From Alteromonas salexigens (GTDB lineage: Bacteria; Pseudomonadota; Gammaproteobacteria; Enterobacterales; Alteromonadaceae), in the NCBI RefSeq assembly GCF_025628895.1, contig NZ_JAOTJC010000008.1, positions 245,315-309,314 on the forward strand: a stretch of 64,000 bases of DNA, written 5' to 3'. Under the pieces are notes generated by a model, which was not told the origin of the DNA, ran no database searches, and saw only the letters and a program-made list of their open reading frames with translations. Made by a program: the position numbers and the translations under genes. Numbering within the stretch: position 1 is the first letter of the stretch; every line of letters begins with the position of its first letter. This document shows, piece after piece, positions 16,363 to 23,238 of the stretch.

Positions 16363-17512
16363 CTGGATTAAATTCCCGGCCGCTCAGGGTACCCATTCCC
16401 GTCAGGCGCACGCGGATTTTCCCGAGGAAGGCATTTACGAACGTGAGCTGGGCCGAAGCGGATTCTTCGGTCCGGCCACCCACATGCACCACAAGCATGC
16501 GCCAACAGGCTGGGTTGAGTGGGAAGGCGATTTGCGTCCGCGGGCGTTTGACTTAAACCAGCTGGAAAGCCAGGGCACGGCCGTGGCCACTGCCTGCCCC
16601 TTCGATGCGCCGGTGATTCTGCACAATGCGCATTGTCAGTACCGGTTATGGCAATGTAATGACGCTATGACCACGCTGGCGCGCAATGCCGACGGCGACG
16701 ATTTGTTGTTCATTCACGAAGGCGAGGGTGAGCTGTTTTGTGACTATGGTCATTTGAGTCTGGTGCAGGGCGACTATGTGGTAATTCCACGGTCTACCCT
16801 GTGGCGGCTTGAGCCTTCACAGCCAATGCAGATCCTGATGATCGAGGCTACCAACGACAGCTATCAGTTACCCGATAAGGGCATGCTGGGTGGTCACGCC
16901 ATCTTCGATCCGGCGGTATTGGATACGCCGCAGATAAACGACACCTTCCTGGCACAGCAAGATGAGAATACCTGGCAGGTAGAAGTGAAGCGTCATCAGG
17001 CCCGCTCGCGGATCACCTATCCGTTTAACCCGCTGGACGCCATTGGCTGGCACGGCGATCTGAGTGTGGTACGGCTGAACTGGCGGGATATCCGCCCGTT
17101 GATGAGCCACCGCTATCACCTGCCGCCCTCGGCACATACCACCTTTGTGGCTGCGCGGTTCGTCGTGTGTACTTTTGTGCCCCGTCCCATTGAGAGTGAT
17201 CCCGGCGCCCTGAAAGTGCCTTTCTATCACAACAATGACGACTACGATGAAGTGCTGTTTTACCACGAAGGGGATTTCTTCAGCCGCGACAATATTGAAA
17301 AAGGGATGGTGACTTTCCACCCGGCCGGGTTTACTCACGGCCCGCATCCCAAAGCCTTTGCTACCGGCCGCGCGCACAAGAAAACCTTCACCGATGAGGT
17401 GGCGGTTATGCTGGATACCCGCGACGCTCTGACATTTACAGAGGCAGCCGGACGGGTTGAAAACCCCGATTATGTGTATAGCTGGCGCCCCGAAGACAAC
17501 GATAAGGACTGA
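16355..17512 (+). CDS. hmgA: Homogentisate 1,2-dioxygenase
   Basis: Opens the homogentisate ring to maleylacetoacetate. The 385-residue cupin-type protein carries the N-terminal THMHHKHAPTGW, and in the C-terminal half the probable iron-site segments YDEVLFYHEGDF and HPAGFTHGPHP. It is shorter and somewhat divergent compared with the classical ~430-residue HmgA, but lies exactly between hpd and the hydrolase. ATG 16355 overlaps the hpd end by 8 nt; a longer start TTG at 16340 is possible but less likely. Confidence 0.9.
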   Translation: MRNWIKFPAAQGTHSRQAHADFPEEGIYERELGRSGFFGPATHMHHKHAPTGWVEWEGDLRPRAFDLNQLESQGTAVATACPFDAPVILHNAHCQYRLWQCNDAMTTLARNADGDDLLFIHEGEGELFCDYGHLSLVQGDYVVIPRSTLWRLEPSQPMQILMIEATNDSYQLPDKGMLGGHAIFDPAVLDTPQINDTFLAQQDENTWQVEVKRHQARSRITYPFNPLDAIGWHGDLSVVRLNWRDIRPLMSHRYHLPPSAHTTFVAARFVVCTFVPRPIESDPGALKVPFYHNNDDYDEVLFYHEGDFFSRDNIEKGMVTFHPAGFTHGPHPKAFATGRAHKKTFTDEVAVMLDTRDALTFTEAAGRVENPDYVYSWRPEDNDKD

Positions 17513-17515
17513 TTT

Positions 17516-18526
17516 ATGAAGTTTGCAACGTATAAAAACGACACCCGTGACGGCCAGTTAATGCTGGTTTCCAGGGATCTGACCCGGGCCTGCAAAGTAG
17601 CAGACATTGCACCTACTATGCAGTTCGCACTGGACAACTGGAAAGCCGTGGCGCCGCAGTTAGAAGCCCGTTATCAGGATTTGAATGACAATGTGGGTGA
17701 CAGTGAGCCGTTTCAGGAGACCCGCTGCGAATCTCCGTTACCCCGTGCCTATCAGTGGGCCGACGGCAGTGCCTATGTAAACCACGTGGAATTAGTGCGT
17801 AAAGCCCGTGGCGCTGAAATGCCGGAAAGCTTCTGGACCGATCCGTTAATGTACCAGGGCGGTTCCGACGACTTTATAGGTCCGAAGGACGATGTGATCC
17901 TGCCCAGCGATGAATGGGGCATTGATTTTGAAGGTGAAGTGGCGGTGGTTACTGACGACGTACCGATGGCGTGTACGCCAGAGCAGGCTGCTGAGCGCAT
18001 TCGCCTGATCATGCTGGTAAATGATGTATCGCTGCGCGGACTAATTCCCGGCGAGCTGGCAAAAGGATTTGGCTTTTTCCAGTCTAAACCTGCTTCCAGC
18101 TTTTCACCGGTAGCGGTCACGCCGGATGAGCTGGGCGAAGCGTGGCGCGATAACAAGGTACATTTACCATTGCGTTCTACCTACAACGGTGAATTGTTTG
18201 GTAAGCCTGAAGCTGGCGAAGACATGACCTTTGATTTCGGTCAGTTGGTTGCCCATGCCGCCAAATCCCGTAATCTGGGGGCAGGCGCTATCGTGGGTTC
18301 CGGCACAGTATCGAATAAGCAGGGCACAGAACACGGCTCAGCGATCAGTGAAGGTGGGGTAGGTTACTCGTGTATCGCCGAAGTACGCATGATCGAAACC
18401 ATCCGTGACGGCAAACCGACGACTCCGTTCATGCAGTTTGGGGATCGTATCCGCATTGAAATGAATGACGCTCAGGGCAATTCTATTTTCGGCACCATCG
18501 ACCAACAGATAAAGCCGCTTAATTAA
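17516..18526 (+). CDS. Fumarylacetoacetate hydrolase family protein
   Basis: Catalyses the last step, fumarylacetoacetate to fumarate and acetoacetate. The 336 residues include FAH-fold landmarks: DDFIGPKDDVILPS, the metal-binding DFEGEVAVV, VNDVSLRGLIPGEL, GFFQSKPASSFSPVAVTPDELG and VGSGTVSNKQ. This is the shorter bacterial FAH type rather than the ~420-residue eukaryote-like form. It starts 3 nt after hmgA and is followed 36 nt later by maiA. Confidence 0.93.
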   Translation: MKFATYKNDTRDGQLMLVSRDLTRACKVADIAPTMQFALDNWKAVAPQLEARYQDLNDNVGDSEPFQETRCESPLPRAYQWADGSAYVNHVELVRKARGAEMPESFWTDPLMYQGGSDDFIGPKDDVILPSDEWGIDFEGEVAVVTDDVPMACTPEQAAERIRLIMLVNDVSLRGLIPGELAKGFGFFQSKPASSFSPVAVTPDELGEAWRDNKVHLPLRSTYNGELFGKPEAGEDMTFDFGQLVAHAAKSRNLGAGAIVGSGTVSNKQGTEHGSAISEGGVGYSCIAEVRMIETIRDGKPTTPFMQFGDRIRIEMNDAQGNSIFGTIDQQIKPLN

Positions 18527-18562
18527 ACGATATCGCTGGCTGAGTTTAGAAGGTAGTTAATT

Positions 18563-19216
18563 ATGAGCCTTAAATTATACAGTTACTGGCGTTCGACGGC
18601 ATCTTACCGGGTGCGGATAGCCCTGAATCTGAAGCAGCTGGACTACGACATTGTGCCGGTCCACCTGGTTAAAGAAGGGGGGGAGCAACACCTGCCTGAT
18701 TACCAGCAGCTGAATCCGGCGCGGTTACTGCCCACTCTGGTGGATGACGATGAGGATATTATTCTCAACCAGTCGTTAAGTATTATTACGTATCTGGATG
18801 AGCGTTATCCTCAGCCGGCTCCTTTGTTGCCTGCCCATGCCGTTGAAAAAGCCCGAGTGACTGCACTGGCGCAGGACATTGCCTGCGATATTCAACCGTT
18901 AGGGAACTTACGGGTGTTAAATGCCCTCAAGTCTCGCTTTTCGGCTTCGCAGGATGACGTGGCCCAGTGGGCGGCGTGCTGGATTGAGCGAGGTTTTGAA
19001 GGTATAGAGCAGCGCTTGCAAACGCAGGCAGGGAAATACTGTTTCGACTTCGACGTTACACTGGCCGACATTTGTCTGGTGCCGCAGGTCTACAATGCGA
19101 AGCGGTTTGGAGTGGAAATGAGTAAATTTCCGCTGATCAGTAAAATTGTCGATAACTGTAACCAGCTGCCTGCGTTTGAGCAGGCACTGCCAGAAAATCA
19201 GCCCGACGCACAGTAA
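18563..19216 (+). CDS. maiA: Maleylacetoacetate isomerase (zeta-class GST)
   Basis: Glutathione-dependent cis-trans isomerase that turns maleylacetoacetate into fumarylacetoacetate. The 217 residues begin with the zeta-class motif SYWRSTASYRVRIALNLK, containing the catalytic Ser/Cys-type helix start, and have QSLSIITYLDERYPQPALLP-like glutathione-site residues (NQSLSIITYL) and the C-terminal ADICLVPQVYNAKRF. Last gene of the homogentisate operon, followed by a clear terminator. Confidence 0.96.
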   Translation: MSLKLYSYWRSTASYRVRIALNLKQLDYDIVPVHLVKEGGEQHLPDYQQLNPARLLPTLVDDDEDIILNQSLSIITYLDERYPQPAPLLPAHAVEKARVTALAQDIACDIQPLGNLRVLNALKSRFSASQDDVAQWAACWIERGFEGIEQRLQTQAGKYCFDFDVTLADICLVPQVYNAKRFGVEMSKFPLISKIVDNCNQLPAFEQALPENQPDAQ

Positions 19217-19220
19217 CACT

Positions 19221-19247
19221 AAGGCCGCTCTCAGAGCGGCCTTTTTA
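19221..19247 (+). terminator. Terminator of hpd-hmgA-fah-maiA
   Basis: AAGGCCGCTC and GAGCGGCCTT form a strong stem around TCA, followed by TTT, a few nt after the maiA stop. Confidence 0.9.
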
Positions 19248-19275
19248 TTATTAAGCTATCCCACCGAGGCAGACC

Positions 19276-19743
19276 TTACTGACTTTTTATGGGCAGTTCC
19301 GTGGTGTTTTTAACCTGCTTGAGTGCAAAGGTAGAACTTAGGTGATCGACCAATGGCAAGTGGGTCAGTTTGTGCTTCAGTAAATACTCATACTCTTCAA
19401 TGCTTTCAACAATCACTTTCAGCAGATAGTCTTTTTCGCCGCTGGTGGTGTGGCACTCAACAATCTCATCAATAGACTGTACGGCATTTTCAAAGTCGGT
19501 AAGCGAGTCACCGTCGTGATTCTTCAATGTCACGTAAATAAATACCGACACCCCCAGATTCAGTTTCTTGCTATTGAGCAGCGTCACTTTCCGGAGAATA
19601 ATTCCGTCAGCTTCCATACGTTTAACTCGTCGCCAACAGGGCGTATGCGACAGGCCTACCTGCTGGCTGAGGTCGGCCATAGAGACGGTGGCGTCCTGCT
19701 GCAAAACGCGGAGTATCTCGCGATCAAATTTATCCAGTTTCAT
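19276..19743 (-). CDS. Lrp/AsnC-family transcriptional regulator
   Basis: DNA-binding regulator of the feast/famine family: helix-turn-helix in about the first 60 residues (MKLDKFDREILRVLQQDATVSMADLSQQVGLSHTPCWRRVKRMEADGII), then a RAM (AsnC effector) domain with the conserved GEKDYLLKVIVES. It is divergent from the leucine dehydrogenase-family gene, which suggests control of branched-chain or aromatic amino acid breakdown (BkdR-like); the effector is unknown. I start at ATG 19743 by homology to Lrp proteins; an in-frame GTG at 19758 would add five residues. Confidence 0.9.
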   Translation of the reverse strand: MKLDKFDREILRVLQQDATVSMADLSQQVGLSHTPCWRRVKRMEADGIILRKVTLLNSKKLNLGVSVFIYVTLKNHDGDSLTDFENAVQSIDEIVECHTTSGEKDYLLKVIVESIEEYEYLLKHKLTHLPLVDHLSSTFALKQVKNTTELPIKSQ

Positions 19744-19794
19744 TAACGACAATCCCACAGTGGTTATGATAGCTATTATATAATGAAAATGATT

Positions 19795-19812
19795 CTAGGA
19801 TACACATCCTAG
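19795..19812. promoter_or_regulatory. Inverted repeat between lrp-like gene and leucine dehydrogenase
   Basis: CTAGGAT-ACAC-ATCCTAG is a perfect 7-bp inverted repeat in the 188-nt divergent promoter region. It is a candidate operator for the adjacent Lrp-type regulator; it could also form a small hairpin. Confidence 0.5.
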
Positions 19813-19931
19813 CTTAATGTGGTTCATAAAAACCGCATTTCAGTTTGTAAAAACCATTAACAAAGTTCGCAACGCATGTCCTCCGGCGGATCGAGTATCA
19901 TAATGCAAAATTGACCAACCATTGAGTGACT

Positions 19932-20990
19932 ATGTCTGTATTCGACCATCCTGAATTTGATAACCACGAACACGTGGCGTTTTATCACGATGATGAGGCC
20001 GGCTTGAGTGCCATTATCGCGGTACACAATACCAACCTGGGACCAGCTCTGGGCGGGTGTCGCATGTGGCCATATATCAACAGTTCAGAAGCCCTTACGG
20101 ACGTGCTGCGTTTATCGAAAGGCATGACCTACAAAGCGGCAATGGCGAACCTCGAGCTGGGCGGCGGCAAGTCTGTAATAATCGGCGACCCGCGTAAAGC
20201 CAAAACGCCGGAAATGATGCGCGCCATGGGACGCTTTGTTGATTCTTTGGGCGGCAAATACTTTACAGCTGAAGACTCAGGGATTGCGGTCAGTGACCTG
20301 GCTACCATGGCCGAAGAATCAGATTACATTGCCGGTGTAAAAGCGCATTATCACTACAATGGCGAAGAAGCCGACGGAAACCCGGCGCCATCTACCGCTT
20401 ACGGTGTGTTTGTCGGCGTGCGTGCCAGTGTAGAATACGGCCTGAAATCGGATTTGAAAGGCGTAAAAGTGGCCATTCAGGGCATGGGGCACGTGGGGTA
20501 TCGTCTGGCGAAACACCTTCATGAAGCCGGTGCTCAATTGTTTGTGACTGACATCTACCCGGAAGGCGTAGACAAGGCCGTGGCTGAGCTTGGTGCTACG
20601 GCAGTCGCGCCGGAAGAGATCTACGGCTTAGACGTCGATGTGATTGCCCCGTGCGCCATGGGCGCGTCAATCAATGATGAAACGCTGCCCGCCATCAAAG
20701 CCAAGGTCATTGCCGGCGCTGCCAATAACCAGCTGGCGCGTGAAGAAATGGGCGAGCTGCTGCGCGAGCGGGGGATCTTATATGCCCCAGACTATGTGAT
20801 TAACGCCGGCGGTGTGATTGATATTTTCCATCAGCGTAAAGAGAGCTCCTCTAATGAAGCTATGCGGGAACATATCGAGCAAATCGGGACAACCCTGAAA
20901 GCAATTTACTCGCGCGCCGAGGAAGAAGCCACGGCGACAAACCGTATCGCTAATACGATGGCCGAAGAACGATTTACCGCAAAGGGTTGA
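19932..20990 (+). CDS. Leu/Phe/Val dehydrogenase family protein
   Basis: NAD-dependent oxidative deaminase of the Glu/Leu/Phe/Val dehydrogenase superfamily, 352 residues, closest in layout to leucine dehydrogenase. Visible: the glycine-rich substrate pocket LGGCRMWPY, the catalytic-lysine segment KGMTYKAAMANLELGGGKSVI, GKYFTAEDSG, and the dinucleotide fold VAIQGMGHVGYRLAKHL. It would release 2-oxo acids from branched-chain amino acids or possibly phenylalanine; substrate cannot be fixed by eye. ATG 19932 is used instead of GTG 19926. Divergent from the Lrp-type gene. Confidence 0.9.
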   Translation: MSVFDHPEFDNHEHVAFYHDDEAGLSAIIAVHNTNLGPALGGCRMWPYINSSEALTDVLRLSKGMTYKAAMANLELGGGKSVIIGDPRKAKTPEMMRAMGRFVDSLGGKYFTAEDSGIAVSDLATMAEESDYIAGVKAHYHYNGEEADGNPAPSTAYGVFVGVRASVEYGLKSDLKGVKVAIQGMGHVGYRLAKHLHEAGAQLFVTDIYPEGVDKAVAELGATAVAPEEIYGLDVDVIAPCAMGASINDETLPAIKAKVIAGAANNQLAREEMGELLRERGILYAPDYVINAGGVIDIFHQRKESSSNEAMREHIEQIGTTLKAIYSRAEEEATATNRIANTMAEERFTAKG

Positions 20991-21067
20991 TTGTTGTCAG
21001 TCAAATCGTCATAATGCGCCGCTCAGTTCGACGAGGCATTCGCCCCACGAACTGAGTAAAGTTCTAT

Positions 21068-21180
21068 GGTGGGCTCTTGGTCCTCCCGCAATGATACTTT
21101 GTGAATCCGGTCAGGCCTGGAAGGGAGCAGCCGCAGCAAACGACTCATGTGCCGGGATGTGGCTGGGAGCCTGCCACCCA
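21068..21180 (+). ncRNA. ffs: 4.5S RNA, signal recognition particle RNA
   Basis: Small bacterial SRP RNA that binds Ffh. The ends GGTGGGCTC and GGGAGCCTGCCACC pair to close a long hairpin. The conserved Ffh-binding apical part is present: GGTCAGGCCTGGAAGGGAGCAGCC with the GGAA-type tetraloop, and on the return strand TGTGCCGGGATGTGGCTGG. A T-rich stretch (21187-21196) follows as terminator. Confidence 0.95.
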
Positions 21181-21196
21181 AATTCCCTCTTTTTTA

Positions 21197-21478
21197 CTAC
21201 GCTTCCTGGCGCTTTCTGTCCTCAGCCTGATCCAAAAACCTGATGGCTTTGTCTACCGCGTAATCAACATTCATCTTCATTTGCTGACGCTCACTTTGTG
21301 GCAAATAGAAAGCCATATCGACCTCATAGCGAATATAACGGGGTGGCACCTGATTGAGCGCGAGACAACATAAGTCTGCCAGATAATCTGCATTTTTGGA
21401 TTTATCCAGACCGAGCTCGGTCAATCGCTGTAATACCAGATGTTCGTAATAGTTATGGATATCATCGTCCAGCTTCAT
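21197..21478 (-). CDS. ComFB-family protein
   Basis: Small cytoplasmic protein of 93 residues with the late-competence ComFB domain. The signature CLALNQVPPRYIRYEVDMAFYL is clear. Family members in cyanobacteria and elsewhere have been described as cyclic-di-nucleotide (c-di-GMP) binding; the role in Alteromonadales is not established. It is convergent with ffs and divergent from tryptophan dioxygenase, with no competence genes nearby. The start is the only well-placed ATG. Confidence 0.85.
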   Translation of the reverse strand: MKLDDDIHNYYEHLVLQRLTELGLDKSKNADYLADLCCLALNQVPPRYIRYEVDMAFYLPQSERQQMKMNVDYAVDKAIRFLDQAEDRKRQEA

Positions 21479-21663
21479 ACTTCATTCCTTTACAGAGTTT
21501 CTTTATACCTTATAGCTGGTTCTCTGTTGATGTCGAGGCGTGAGTGTTAAGATTTCACACATAATTGACAATCAGACAAGGCACCCCTGCCGGGACAGGC
21601 GAATCACCCGTACCACGCGGATCAAGGTTGCTATTAGTCTGGATATACACACAAGAGAACAGC

Positions 21664-22767
21664 ATGAAACGTAATACTACCCCTGTTTATTATGGCGATT
21701 ATTTACAACTGGATAAGTTGCTCGGCGCCCAGTCGCTGGAAAGCGCTAAATACGGTGAGCCAGCTCATGACGAAATGCTATTTATCATTGTTCACCAGGT
21801 ATATGAACTGTGGTTCAAGCAGGTGTTGCATGAACTCAACGCCGTTATTGATACCTTTATTCCGGATCAGGTCAAAGATCAGCAACTGATAGGTGTGGTG
21901 CACCGGCTCAACCGTATTATCCAAATCCAGCAACTGATGAATGATCAGATAAGCGTGATGGAAACCATGACACCGCAGCAGTTTTTATCATTTCGCGACC
22001 TGCTGGTACCGGCGTCTGGCTTCCAGAGTATTCAGTTTAAGCGCCTCGAAATTTCGTTGGGTCTGAAGCGTGAATACCGCATTGATTTTGACAAACAGAG
22101 CTTCTACAACCGCTTAACGGATGATGACAGAAGTCTGCTGGAGGCGCTGGAAGAAAAGCCTAGCTTGTTTGAATTGATAGAACGCTGGCTGGAGCGGTTA
22201 CCGCTATTAAAAATGGATAACTTCGATTTCTGGCAGCATTACCAGAATGCTACCGACGAGCTGTTGAATCAGGATAAACAGACAATCGAGACAAACGCCA
22301 CCCTCAGTGAAAAAGAAAAGCAGCAGGAACTGAAAGACTGGCAGTCCACCCGGGAGAACTTCGATGCGTTGTTTAATGCCAAGCGCTATGACGCACTTCA
22401 GTCAGAAGGTAAGTTTCGTCTGAACCAGAAAGCAATGTTGTCGGCATTATTTATCAAACAGTACTCAGAAGAGCCCATTTTTAACCTGCCATTCCAGGTT
22501 ATTACAGCCTTAACGGAGATTGATGAAAAGCTAACTATCTGGCGTTATCGCCACGCGATGATGGTACAACGTATGCTGGGCACTAAGATTGGCACAGGAG
22601 GCTCTTCAGGCCACCAGTACCTTAAGAAAACCACGGAATCTAACCGGATATTCTCGGATTTTTTCAATATGGCTACGTTCTTGTTACCGAAAGATATGTT
22701 ACCGCCGTTACCCGATGAGATTTCACGCTATCTGGGATTTTATCTCAGTGCGGATAAAACAAAATAA
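21664..22767 (+). CDS. kynA: Tryptophan 2,3-dioxygenase
   Basis: Haem enzyme that opens the indole ring of L-tryptophan to N-formylkynurenine, the first step of the kynurenine route. The 367 residues contain YGDYLQLDKLL, the haem/substrate segment DEMLFIIVHQVYELWFKQ (distal His) and the C-terminal WRYRHAMMVQRMLGTKIGTGGSSGHQYLKKT with the proximal His and substrate-anchoring GTGGSSG. The ATG at 21664 follows AAGAGA. The remaining kyn genes are not in the window. A terminator follows. Confidence 0.95.
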   Translation: MKRNTTPVYYGDYLQLDKLLGAQSLESAKYGEPAHDEMLFIIVHQVYELWFKQVLHELNAVIDTFIPDQVKDQQLIGVVHRLNRIIQIQQLMNDQISVMETMTPQQFLSFRDLLVPASGFQSIQFKRLEISLGLKREYRIDFDKQSFYNRLTDDDRSLLEALEEKPSLFELIERWLERLPLLKMDNFDFWQHYQNATDELLNQDKQTIETNATLSEKEKQQELKDWQSTRENFDALFNAKRYDALQSEGKFRLNQKAMLSALFIKQYSEEPIFNLPFQVITALTEIDEKLTIWRYRHAMMVQRMLGTKIGTGGSSGHQYLKKTTESNRIFSDFFNMATFLLPKDMLPPLPDEISRYLGFYLSADKTK

Positions 22768-22789
22768 CTTCTTTCCAGACAGGAAAATA

Positions 22790-22815
22790 AAAAGCGGCGA
22801 TTGCCGCTTTTTTTA
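22790..22815 (+). terminator. Terminator of kynA
   Basis: AAAGCGGCGA and TTGCCGCTTT pair with a short loop, followed by TTTT; 22 nt after the kynA stop. Confidence 0.85.
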
Positions 22816-23238
22816 TGTCTGTTTGCCGGTGAATTAATATTCCTTTAAGTGTTTTTAAAATCACATTTAAGTACTGGTTTGTAGCAAAAAGTTTTTAAAA
22901 ACCTGTAATGTATAATAATTGTACAATGCGACGAGCGGCTGAAAAATTTAATAAAAGCAGATTGTTACCAGTTAAGATTTCTCGAATATAGACTTTAGTC
23001 TAACCGAAGGCCTCGCCCTTATTAAGCTGGCAATATATTAAGTGTTTCAAATATTTCAAAGATGTTTCATTTTATTTACATGGGGAACGGTTATTTTCAT
23101 AAAAAAGAGGAATTTTGCTGTTTGACGAAAGGATTTTATTTTGATTAGTCTGAATTTGAGATAACTATCTCGTGATAATAATAAATCCTTTCTTAAGGAA
23201 TTTTGTCGCTAAGCAAATTAGCGAACCATGGAGAAAAA
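22816..23238. promoter_or_regulatory. Long AT-rich leader of the first TonB-dependent receptor
   Basis: Over 400 nt without coding potential. It contains three short palindromes: GTTTTTAAAAAC (22891-22902), GAGATA-AC-TATCTC (23158-23171), and TCGCTAA-GCAAA-TTAGCGA (23206-23224); the last lies just before the ribosome binding site GGAG and could form a hairpin in the mRNA leader. A TTGACG at 23122 is a possible -35 without a convincing -10. Confidence 0.45.

Noticed and set aside
21101..21373. 90-codon plus-strand frame
   Set aside because: It starts inside the 4.5S RNA and overlaps the well-supported ComFB gene on the other strand.
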